A stretch of 5,635 bases of DNA from Nanosynbacter sp. (GTDB lineage Bacteria; Patescibacteriota; Saccharimonadia; Saccharimonadales; Saccharimonadaceae), in the NCBI GenBank assembly GCA_015257635.1, contig JABZJU010000014.1, positions 1 through 5,635 of the forward strand, written 5' to 3'. Both the position numbers and the translations under genes were made by a program. The notes beneath the pieces are model-generated. The model had not been told where the DNA came from, made no database searches, and worked only from the letters and a program-made list of their open reading frames with translations. Positions 1-5,635 of this stretch are shown here, piece after piece. How positions within the stretch are numbered: the stretch's first letter is position 1; every line of letters begins with the position of its first letter.

Positions 1-794
1 TTCCTGAACATTCCTTTAAATAGCGGGACATTGAGCTTAAAGATGTCTTTAGTCCTAATTCCCTGCTCAGTTTTCAAATATTGTGCTAGGAAATAACCGC
101 CGATAATCATTGCCAATATAACAAGCCACCAAAGACTACTAAAAAAATTCGCCACTTTAATCATCATAAGAGTCACAAATGGCAACTCCTTATTTAAGTC
201 ACGATACAGACCCTCAACTTGCGGAACAACCGTGAACAACATAAATCCGATAACTAAGATAATCACTACCAAGACAATTGACGGATACATCATAGCGCCT
301 CTAATTTTACTCATCATAGCAGCGTCTTTTTCCTGCTGAGCAGCTAACCTCTTAAGCGAATCATCCATCGTACCTGACGTCTCACCAGCCGAAACCAAAG
401 CTACATAAACTTTATTAAAAGCCTCTGGATGCTTCGCGAACGAATCAGACAAGGATTTACCGCCTTCAACATCAGAGATAATTTCCTGGACTATCTCCTG
501 CATACGCTTATTCGTAGTCTGTTCCTGAACTGTTCGAAGACTTTGTGCCAAAGGCAACCCTGCCCCAATAAGGGTCGCTAGCTGACGAGTAAACACAACC
601 TTATCCTTAGTGGTGATTCTACCAGAAAACCTCGCAAAGAAATTTGTTTTATCGTCTTGTAATTCAATTTTTAACGGCACAAAGCCCTGAGCCGTCAAAA
701 GCTTTGCGGCAGCATTTTCACTATCAGCCTGAACAACTGATTTAACGATTTTATTACTTGCGCTATCTCTGGCTTCATAATTGTATTTTTTCAT
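1..794 (-). CDS. pilC: Type IV pilus platform protein PilC (GspF family), C-terminus cut by window edge
   Basis: Integral inner-membrane platform protein of the type IV pilus. In this family it links the cytoplasmic ATPases to pilin insertion and removal. I translated the frame by hand from the ATG at 794-792: it stays open to position 1, giving 264 residues of a family that usually has about 400. The N-terminus begins MKKYNYEARD, typical of GspF/PilC. The first GspF domain runs from about residue 65 to 190 and carries the conserved RQLATLIGAGLPL (70-82) and a SAGETSG segment. Hydrophobic stretches at about 164-190 and 206-237 fit the first two membrane helices; the second GspF domain is just beginning at the edge. 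The start is 3 bases after the pilT stop and is preceded by GAGGGGG, so translation is probably coupled to pilT. Homologues in secretion systems and competence machines (GspF, ComGB) look alike; the neighbours favour PilC. Confidence 0.95.
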   Translation of the reverse strand, partial: MKKYNYEARDSASNKIVKSVVQADSENAAAKLLTAQGFVPLKIELQDDKTNFFARFSGRITTKDKVVFTRQLATLIGAGLPLAQSLRTVQEQTTNKRMQEIVQEIISDVEGGKSLSDSFAKHPEAFNKVYVALVSAGETSGTMDDSLKRLAAQQEKDAAMMSKIRGAMMYPSIVLVVIILVIGFMLFTVVPQVEGLYRDLNKELPFVTLMMIKVANFFSSLWWLVILAMIIGGYFLAQYLKTEQGIRTKDIFKLNVPLFKGMFR

Positions 795-797
795 TTA

Positions 798-1868
798 TTA
801 CCCCCTCATCAACCTCTCAAATTCCGTCAAATCGACAGCAAATTCACGAGCACTATCATACGTAATCGTACCGTTCTGCACCAAATTAGCCAAAGTTCGA
901 TCCATCGTCTGCATTCCCTGGTCAGCACCAGTCTGAATCACAGCGTCCAACTGATGAGATTTACCTTCGCGGATAATGTTACGCACCGCTGGATTAGCAA
1001 TCAAAACCTCTGCCGCCACGACTCGTCCACCGCCGATAGCTGGGACTAGTCGCTGCGAACAAATTGCCATCAAAATATTACTGAGCTGAGCACGAATTTG
1101 CGGTTGCTGGTGCGGCGGGAACACGTCAATCATACGGTCAATTGATTGCGCTGCGGAGTTCGTGTGTAGCGTTGCAAACACCAAGTGTCCAGTTTCGGCA
1201 ATTGTAATCGCCGCTGAAATCGTCTCGAGATCGCGCATCTCACCAATCAACACAACGTCTGGGTCTTGGCGAAGACTCGAGCGTAAAGCTGCAGAGAAGG
1301 AATAAGTGTCGTAATGAACCTCACGCTGAACTACCACTGATTTTTTCGACTTGTGAGTAAACTCGATAGGATCTTCAATGGTAATAATATGCTGTGAGCG
1401 CTCAGAATTAATTTTATCAACCAGCGCCGCCAAAGTCGTTGACTTACCGGAACCAGTTGGACCAGTGACCAACACCAAACCGCGAGGAAAATCCGCAAAC
1501 GTATTAACAACCGGTGGCATACCCAGTTCAGACGCCGACTTAATTTCATTTGGAATCAAACGTAGGGCTGCAGCCAAATTGCCACGCTCATGGAAGGCAT
1601 TAACTCGGAATCGCCCCAGTGTACCAAACGCAAACGAAAAGTCGAATTCCTTATCTTTTAGCAAAATCTGTCGCTGATCTTCATCAAGAATCTGAAATAC
1701 CAATCTCTCAACTGCAGGCTCGTCCAATGGTTGAGTTCCGGCTGCCGGCATTAATGAACCGTCAATTCGTAGCATTGGCGGCAAACCAACTTGAATATGA
1801 AGGTCTGAAGCTCGCTTCTTAACGACTTCTTCCAGCAAAATCTCAATTCGCAATTCTTGATTATTCAT
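798..1868 (-). CDS. pilT: Type IV pilus retraction ATPase PilT
   Basis: Cytoplasmic hexameric ATPase that powers pilus retraction. The 356-residue length is normal for PilT. In order: a short N-terminal domain with RASDLHIQ (19-26); Walker A GPTGSGKST (136-144); Asp box TIEDPIEF (163-170); Walker B DVVLIGEMRD (204-213) with the likely catalytic Glu210; and His box TGHLVFATLHTNSA (227-240). AVRNIIREGKSHQL (294-307) is a close match to the AIRNLIRE motif required for retraction in studied PilT proteins, and it separates this gene from PilB. All catalytic motifs look intact, so an active retraction motor is predicted. The ATG at 1868 has AAGGAGG four bases upstream, placed directly behind the pilB stop. 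The gene ends in tandem stops (TAA TAA, 800-795), and pilC begins at the next base. Confidence 0.97.
   Translation of the reverse strand: MNNQELRIEILLEEVVKKRASDLHIQVGLPPMLRIDGSLMPAAGTQPLDEPAVERLVFQILDEDQRQILLKDKEFDFSFAFGTLGRFRVNAFHERGNLAAALRLIPNEIKSASELGMPPVVNTFADFPRGLVLVTGPTGSGKSTTLAALVDKINSERSQHIITIEDPIEFTHKSKKSVVVQREVHYDTYSFSAALRSSLRQDPDVVLIGEMRDLETISAAITIAETGHLVFATLHTNSAAQSIDRMIDVFPPHQQPQIRAQLSNILMAICSQRLVPAIGGGRVVAAEVLIANPAVRNIIREGKSHQLDAVIQTGADQGMQTMDRTLANLVQNGTITYDSAREFAVDLTEFERLMRG
801..807 (-). promoter_or_regulatory. Ribosome binding site of pilC, inside the pilT end
   Basis: GAGGGGG lies six bases before the pilC ATG and is formed by the last pilT codons (Met-Arg-Gly). Together with the tandem TAA stops that abut the ATG, it supports the 794 start and suggests that ribosomes ending pilT restart on pilC. 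Confidence 0.7.
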
Positions 1869-1872
1869 GTTT

Positions 1873-1879
1873 CCTCCTT
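1873..1879 (-). promoter_or_regulatory. Ribosome binding site of pilT
   Basis: AAGGAGG, a near-perfect Shine-Dalgarno sequence, directly follows the pilB TAA stop and sits four bases before the pilT ATG. The spacing is short, but there is no better start nearby. It fills most of the 11-base gap between the two ATPase genes. Confidence 0.8.
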
Positions 1880-3640
1880 TTACGCGGTATCCGCCGCTAC
1901 TCTATTAACTTCTTCTATTGTCGTTATTCCGTTCAACGCCTTCAGATAACCATCTTGACGCATCGTAATCATACCTTGCTGAATTGCTGTTCGCTGGATT
2001 TCCGCTGAAGTTGCGCGCTTAACAATCAAATTCTGAATCTCTTCAGTGATATCCATGACCTCATACAAACCAGCTCGACCAGCATAACCGCGAGGAGTTT
2101 GCGGCGTATCTTTTCCTTTTGCCAAGGCAAACGACGTCTGTGTCGCTAGCGGCAAACTTTCATACCCCAAATCTTGCGCGTATTGAGCAACCTGCTCCCT
2201 TGTTTGCGGCAATAATCCACCAACCGCCTCGCGAATTGCCTGCGTTTCCAGTGGTGATGATTGATAAATATCTCGACGGCGCGCCACTCGCCTCACCAAA
2301 CGCTGACCGATGATCGTGTTAACCGTACTGGCGATAAGAAACGGCTCAATTCCCATATCCAACAAACGCGGCAGCACACCAGCGGCAGAATTAGTGTGAA
2401 GTGTTGAGAAAACCAAGTGCCCCGTTAAGGCTGCCTGAATGGCCAAATTCGCCGTTTCATTATCGCGAATCTCACCAACCATCACAATGTCTGGGTCTTG
2501 ACGCAAAATTGAGCGCAGTCCAGAAGCAAACGTCAAGCCAACTTCCGCATTCACCTGAATCTGATTAACGCCGTCCATCTTATACTCAACCGGATCTTCA
2601 AGCGTCACAATATTCACCGTGTCGTCTTTAATCTCTTTAATCAACGCGTACAAACTCGTTGACTTACCAGAACCAGTTGGGCCCGACGTTAAGATCATTC
2701 CATTTGGTCGCTTAATTCCCTTACGAATCGTTCTTAATGCACGCCCAGCGTAGCCCATATCTTCCAAATTGAAAGAACTTCCACTCTTATCAAGCAGACG
2801 AATAACCACCTGTTCACCCCAAACGACAGGAGAGATAGCAATACGAAGATCAACCTCCTTACCTGCAACGTTAACCGCGAATTGACCATCCTGAGGAATG
2901 CGATGTTCGTCAATCTTCAAATTAGAAAGAATCTTAATACGACTAACTAACGCCGGCTCAATGCTCTTTGGGAGCTGCATAATCTCACGCAAAACACCGT
3001 CAACACGACAACGAATCTTCAAAGCCTTCTCTAATGGCTCAATATGCACGTCGGACGCATGACTCTTCACCGCGTATTCCAAAATTGTCGATAACGCTCG
3101 TGATATCGGTGAATCTTGGACAATCGTTTTAATATTGCCAGCCTCCGACAAAGACTCTTCCTGAGAAGCCTGAGCCGCTACATTAACAGATGACAAGTCA
3201 GTCTTATATTGATCCAATACATGACGAACACTCTCCTCTGAGGCCATAAATACTTTTATCGGACGCTGGATACGATTCGACAAATAGTCCACCGCCTGAA
3301 CATTATTCGCGTCGATCATCGCTACCGCTAGTCGGTTCTGAACTTCGGCTAGCGGCACAGCCATAAATCTCTCAGCAACGTCGGACGGTAATAGAGATAA
3401 AATATCCTGACTAATAACACTATTCGACAGATTGACATACGGCACGCCCGAAACTTGAGCCACACCATGAACTAATAGTTCATTATCAAGCAGTCCCTCT
3501 TCGCTAAGCAAACTAAACAGAGGTTTGCCACTCTCAGAGGCGCGCTTTAAGGCATCATCAATGACAGACTTCTCAATAAGCCCCTCGTTTACGAGCAGCT
3601 CAATCAACTTATCTTGGATGTCGTCCGTCAGTAAAGCCAT
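1880..3640 (-). CDS. pilB: Type IV pilus extension ATPase PilB (GspE family)
   Basis: Cytoplasmic hexameric ATPase that drives pilin polymerisation. The 586 residues match the family's usual size. Residues 1-150 resemble the GspE/MshE N-terminal domain, with two helical repeats (LLVNEGLIEKSVIDDAL and LLSEEGLLDNELLVHGV). A variable linker (about 150-170) leads to the ATPase core: SHASDVHIEP (193-202), Walker A GPTGSGKST (320-328), Asp box TLEDPVEY (347-354), Walker B DIVMVGEIRD (384-393, likely catalytic Glu390), and His box TGHLVFSTLHTNSA (407-420). RGYAGRAGLYEV (517-528) is the conserved C-terminal segment. Oddity: the two CxxC pairs that bind zinc in most GspE/PilB proteins are missing. The first region reads RRVARRRD and the second KGKDTPQTPRG, and the only cysteine in the protein is Cys211. 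The c-di-GMP-binding consensus of the N-terminal domain also looks eroded. GspE or TadA-like labels are possible alternatives; the neighbouring pilT and pilMNO support PilB. Confidence 0.95.
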   Translation of the reverse strand: MALLTDDIQDKLIELLVNEGLIEKSVIDDALKRASESGKPLFSLLSEEGLLDNELLVHGVAQVSGVPYVNLSNSVISQDILSLLPSDVAERFMAVPLAEVQNRLAVAMIDANNVQAVDYLSNRIQRPIKVFMASEESVRHVLDQYKTDLSSVNVAAQASQEESLSEAGNIKTIVQDSPISRALSTILEYAVKSHASDVHIEPLEKALKIRCRVDGVLREIMQLPKSIEPALVSRIKILSNLKIDEHRIPQDGQFAVNVAGKEVDLRIAISPVVWGEQVVIRLLDKSGSSFNLEDMGYAGRALRTIRKGIKRPNGMILTSGPTGSGKSTSLYALIKEIKDDTVNIVTLEDPVEYKMDGVNQIQVNAEVGLTFASGLRSILRQDPDIVMVGEIRDNETANLAIQAALTGHLVFSTLHTNSAAGVLPRLLDMGIEPFLIASTVNTIIGQRLVRRVARRRDIYQSSPLETQAIREAVGGLLPQTREQVAQYAQDLGYESLPLATQTSFALAKGKDTPQTPRGYAGRAGLYEVMDITEEIQNLIVKRATSAEIQRTAIQQGMITMRQDGYLKALNGITTIEEVNRVAADTA

Positions 3641-3645
3641 TTACA

Positions 3646-3651
3646 CCCCTT
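3646..3651 (-). promoter_or_regulatory. Ribosome binding site of pilB
   Basis: AAGGGG lies five bases before the pilB ATG, in the 13-base gap after the small gene's TAG stop. It matches the consensus less well than the sites before pilN and pilT. Confidence 0.6.
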
Positions 3652-3653
3652 CT

Positions 3654-3884
3654 CTATTTGGCTGCATCTTGACCTACGAATATTTCAACAGTTGGATTTA
3701 TCGCATTATTATTAAAAATCGCTGGGTTTGGCTTTTCGACGTCAGGTGATATTTCTCGAATAGTCTGTACTTTTGTGCCAGATTCTGGGACTTTTAAGAA
3801 CGAGATGTTAGAGGCGACAATATAGCCGATTGCCACACCCACACCCGCGATCAATATTACCATTGCTATGTCTGTTTTCTTCAT
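3654..3884 (-). CDS. Small single-pass membrane protein of unknown function in the pil operon
   Basis: A 76-residue protein that I do not recognise. It starts MKKTD, then has one hydrophobic helix at about residues 6-24 (AMVILIAGVGVAIGYIVAS). A polar tail of about 50 residues follows, with several prolines, an asparagine cluster (FNNNAINPT, 57-65) and the end VEIFVGQDAAK. The short lysine-containing N-terminus suggests an N-in, tail-out topology; no lipobox cysteine and no cysteine at all is present, so it is not a lipoprotein. It appears to be a real gene: its ATG overlaps the pilO stop as ATGA, AAGGTGG lies seven bases upstream, and pilB follows 13 bases after its TAG stop. It occupies the slot where pilP lies in diderm pil operons, but it is far shorter than PilP and shows no visible PilP features. 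A role as an accessory to the PilN/PilO complex is inference from position only. Confidence 0.8.
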   Translation of the reverse strand: MKKTDIAMVILIAGVGVAIGYIVASNISFLKVPESGTKVQTIREISPDVEKPNPAIFNNNAINPTVEIFVGQDAAK

Positions 3885-4549
3885 GGCTTAACCACCTTAT
3901 TCTCTAATTGTATTGTTTGTGCTGGCTCGTAATAAGCAACACCTCGAACCACCAAGCTCAATCTATCCTCATTTCGCTGGATTTCCACGGTCTTTAGGTC
4001 AATAACTCGAATAGACGCCTCTAATTTAGTTAACAATTCTTTCAATTTTTCAGCCGGACCACTCACTTCCATAGTAAATGATATGGCGTTTTCAGATGTT
4101 GACTCAGAGCTTTCACTGTCAGATCCAGATTGGGCAACGGTCAGATTTTGAATAGTCACACCAGTAGTCGTGTCAATAAATTTATTCTTCAATGAAGCAC
4201 CAAGAGCGTCGGCGTTCGCATTATCCGGTAACGCGTCCAATATTGTCTGAAGGGCATTACTCTCACTACTCGATTTGATAGAGTTAAGCGCAGTATTCGT
4301 ATCTAAAACTCGAATATTCTTCTTTAATTCATCAACTGATGACAAGTTTTTATCTAAACGAGAAATCGTATTTTGCTTCTCCAGAAGAATCTTCGAATGA
4401 AATACAATTTGCTGCACCAAAAATATGCTCACAACAAGCGCAATTCCCGCCAAAAATGCCGCAGAAGCCACAAAAATAAACATAGTCTTTTTCGATGAGT
4501 CAATCTGTTGTCGCTTGCGTATTGCAACTTCTTTATTATCGGTCGCCAT
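3881..4549 (-). CDS. pilO: Type IV pilus inner-membrane alignment protein PilO
   Basis: Bitopic membrane protein expected to pair with PilN in the alignment complex. It has 222 residues: a charged cytoplasmic N-terminus (1-21, rich in Lys and Arg), one membrane helix (about 23-50), a heptad-like, probably coiled-coil stretch (about 52-82, SKILLEKQNTISRLDKNL), then a globular part. The segment from about 154 to 208 (AISFTMEVSGPAEKLKELLTKLEASIRVIDL and following strands) looks like the ferredoxin-like fold of PilO. A Ser/Glu-rich insert (SGSDSESSESTSE, 141-153) interrupts the globular part. Sequence identity to PilO is hard to judge by eye; the assignment rests on topology, that C-terminal pattern and the position right after pilN. 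Its ATG shares one base with the pilN stop (TAATG), and its TGA stop overlaps the next start (ATGA), so coupled translation is likely. Confidence 0.88.
   Translation of the reverse strand: MATDNKEVAIRKRQQIDSSKKTMFIFVASAAFLAGIALVVSIFLVQQIVFHSKILLEKQNTISRLDKNLSSVDELKKNIRVLDTNTALNSIKSSSESNALQTILDALPDNANADALGASLKNKFIDTTTGVTIQNLTVAQSGSDSESSESTSENAISFTMEVSGPAEKLKELLTKLEASIRVIDLKTVEIQRNEDRLSLVVRGVAYYEPAQTIQLENKVVKP
3892..3898 (-). promoter_or_regulatory. Ribosome binding site of the 76-residue gene, inside pilO
   Basis: AAGGTGG lies seven bases before the ATG at 3884, within the last codons of pilO. It is the main sequence evidence, with the ATGA overlap, that the small gene is translated. Confidence 0.65.
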
Positions 4550-5274
4550 TATTTCTTCTCCTGTTTTTTCGAGTTACTCTTAAACAAGCTATCCGGAATT
4601 CCCTGACGTGAGTCTGTCACATCAACCTTACCAGTTGGCGTCAATACGGAAACTGTGCCATTACTTGCAGGCGCTAGTAATTCTTCTGCGTATTCAAACG
4701 AGAACGAGAATTGTAACACTTTTTTACCTTCTGAATTCTCTCCAAAACTAGTATCGCCATCTTTTATCTCCTTAGTTAGGCTAACCTCGGAACTTTTATC
4801 ACCATCAGTAGTCTGAACTTTCGTATTCAAGATGGTTTTCTTTAAAGTCTCTAACGCACTATAGCCATTAACCGCGCTACCCTCCAGAGTAATAGTTTTT
4901 GACCCAGGATTGACTTTTATATCCGAAAAACTAACATTATTTGGTGCAACTGGATTAACCGCCGTTACAACATCAAAGATCCTTGAATTAAGCTTCTTTC
5001 CAGAATGCTGCTCATTGATCTTTGTTAATTGATGCTGAATCGTTACAACCTTATTGAGATCTTCGACCGCCATCAATTTATCGTTTCTATCTTTAATAAC
5101 TCCGTTCTGGACCGCCTCGGCTGCAATTTGGCTACCCAAAATCAACGCCAAAACAACTACTGCCGCAATCGAAGCACCGCCCACTAAGAACGATATCGAA
5201 ATAACTCGATTGCGCATAGCCCGAGTCTTCAATAGCTCGCGCTTAACGTTTGGGAGAAGATTTATCTCAATCAT
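4549..5274 (-). CDS. pilN: Type IV pilus inner-membrane alignment protein PilN
   Basis: Bitopic membrane protein that recruits PilM and pairs with PilO. The 241-residue protein opens with MIEINLLPNVKRELL; the INLLP motif is the known PilM-binding peptide of PilN. A basic juxtamembrane region leads to one membrane helix (about 24-50), then a helical stretch (about 55-92) and a PilN-type ferredoxin-like region (about 95-150, with NPVAPNNVSFSDIKV and ITLEGSAVNGYSALETL). Residues 150-200 hold an acidic, polar loop and strands. Residues 200-241 look like a disordered tail ending in KKQEKK, making the protein somewhat longer than common PilN proteins of about 180-200 residues. The start overlaps the pilM stop (ATGA) and has AAAGGAG nine bases upstream, inside pilM. 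Confidence 0.93.
   Translation of the reverse strand: MIEINLLPNVKRELLKTRAMRNRVISISFLVGGASIAAVVVLALILGSQIAAEAVQNGVIKDRNDKLMAVEDLNKVVTIQHQLTKINEQHSGKKLNSRIFDVVTAVNPVAPNNVSFSDIKVNPGSKTITLEGSAVNGYSALETLKKTILNTKVQTTDGDKSSEVSLTKEIKDGDTSFGENSEGKKVLQFSFSFEYAEELLAPASNGTVSVLTPTGKVDVTDSRQGIPDSLFKSNSKKQEKK
4555..4562 (-). promoter_or_regulatory. Ribosome binding site of pilO, inside the pilN end
   Basis: AGGAGAAG lies just before the pilO ATG at 4549 (the GGAG core ends eight bases upstream), formed by the Gln-Glu-Lys codons at the end of pilN. It supports the start that overlaps the pilN stop. Confidence 0.7.
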
Positions 5275-5635
5275 GATATATTACTCCTTTGTGCCAGACC
5301 TACGGCAATAGCGAATTCTGAAGCAATCGGCGCCAATTGCTGTTGATCTGACTGAGAAACTTGAACACGCTGCCACGGATCTGCGGTAATTGACTGGACT
5401 CCGGTTTTATTCATCACATATCCATCAAGCTGTGGAACAGCTGAACCAAACCCTGATAACAAAATTCCAGAAACTGCTACGCTTGGATATCGAGTTTGGA
5501 AAAACTTTATAGATTTCACTAACTCTGAAGAAAAATTGTCGAGAGTTGAATCAATTGCCCTTAACACTTGACCATCCAATTTATCCGGCGCCAAACCAAA
5601 TTTCAAAATAAATTGACGAGCTTGATCTTCCTGGA
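5271..5635 (-). CDS. pilM: Type IV pilus assembly protein PilM, C-terminal part only
   Basis: C-terminal 120 residues of the actin-like cytoplasmic ATP-binding protein that docks on the PilN N-terminus. The reading frame is open to position 5635 and its start lies outside the window. A TTG codon at 5606-5604 could be mistaken for a start, but the upstream in-frame residues (QEDQARQFI) continue the PilM pattern, so the gene is truncated by the window, not short. Family features: FGLAPDKLDGQVLRAI, a helix with TLDNFSSELVKSIKFFQTRY, the strand-loop VSGILLSGFGSAVPQLDGYV matching the second phosphate-binding region of actin-like folds (usually LSGGGS), an ITADPW segment, and the C-terminal LAPIASEFAIAVGLAQR typical of PilM. 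The stop is TGA, overlapping the pilN start by four bases. Confidence 0.93.
   Translation of the reverse strand, partial: QEDQARQFILKFGLAPDKLDGQVLRAIDSTLDNFSSELVKSIKFFQTRYPSVAVSGILLSGFGSAVPQLDGYVMNKTGVQSITADPWQRVQVSQSDQQQLAPIASEFAIAVGLAQRSNIS
5284..5290 (-). promoter_or_regulatory. Ribosome binding site of pilN, inside the pilM end
   Basis: AAAGGAG lies nine bases before the pilN ATG at 5274, within the last codons of pilM. Spacing and match are good and fix the pilN start at the MIEINLLP residues. Confidence 0.75.

Noticed and set aside
1331..1549. Out-of-frame minus-strand open frame inside pilT
   Set aside because: A shifted reading of the Walker A region with a Leu/Trp/Arg-rich composition typical of a shadow frame.
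1378..1677. Open frame of 99 codons on the plus strand inside pilT
   Set aside because: It is the mirror of the strongly conserved PilT ATPase coding; it has no family resemblance and lies wholly inside a convincing gene.
1869..1879. Possible promoter or terminator between pilB and pilT
   Set aside because: The gap is 11 bases and is filled by a ribosome binding site; there is no hairpin or -10/-35 pair.
1440..2690. Near-identical DNA stretches in pilB and pilT (around 1440-1465 and 2660-2685, and at the Walker B regions)
   Set aside because: They encode the same Walker A and Walker B motifs in two paralogous ATPases; this is family conservation, not a DNA repeat or recombination scar.
3525..3749. 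Plus-strand open frame spanning the pilB start and the small gene
   Set aside because: It runs antisense across two genes supported by start sites and spacing, and shows no recognisable protein features.
5054..5311. Plus-strand open frame opposite the pilN start
   Set aside because: It is antisense to the INLLP and membrane-helix coding of PilN; its hydrophobic look comes from the opposite strand of a membrane segment.
5271..5606. pilM as a short 111-residue gene starting at TTG 5606
   Set aside because: The frame remains open to the window edge with PilM-like residues upstream, so the gene is cut by the window; no Shine-Dalgarno sequence supports the TTG.

Overview
This window holds one tightly packed block of genes, all on the minus strand, encoding the inner-membrane and cytoplasmic core of a type IV pilus machine. 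In transcription order (from the high-coordinate end) it reads: pilM (start outside the window), pilN, pilO, a 76-residue single-pass membrane protein of unknown function, pilB (extension ATPase), pilT (retraction ATPase) and pilC (platform protein, end outside the window). There is almost no non-coding DNA. The junctions are 4-base ATGA overlaps (pilM/pilN, pilO/small gene), a 1-base TAATG overlap (pilN/pilO), or gaps of 3 to 13 bases, and a Shine-Dalgarno-like sequence precedes every gene start that is visible. No promoter, terminator, RNA gene, mobile element, repeat array or CRISPR was seen. The promoter must lie upstream, beyond position 5635, and the operon continues past position 1.

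The likely source is a candidate-phyla-radiation (Patescibacteria) bacterium, most plausibly a member of Candidatus Saccharibacteria (TM7). This is inference. It rests on the compact pilM-N-O-x-B-T-C layout with no pilP or pilQ after pilO, the moderate GC content (about 40-45% by eye), and a cysteine-poor PilB. TGA, TAA and TAG are all used as stops at well-defined gene ends, which argues against the lineages that read TGA as glycine (Gracilibacteria, Absconditabacteria). A marker gene or database search would be needed to fix the taxonomy.

Functionally, PilM (an actin-like cytoplasmic protein) should bind the INLLP motif at the N-terminus of PilN. PilN and PilO should pair through their membrane helices and coiled coils to form the alignment complex. 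PilB and PilT should turn the PilC platform to extend and retract the pilus. With both a PilB and a PilT that has an intact retraction motif, the pilus is predicted to be retractile (twitching, surface or host attachment, or DNA uptake). The least explained parts are the 76-residue protein in the position where pilP sits in diderms, and the loss from PilB of the usual zinc-binding cysteines.
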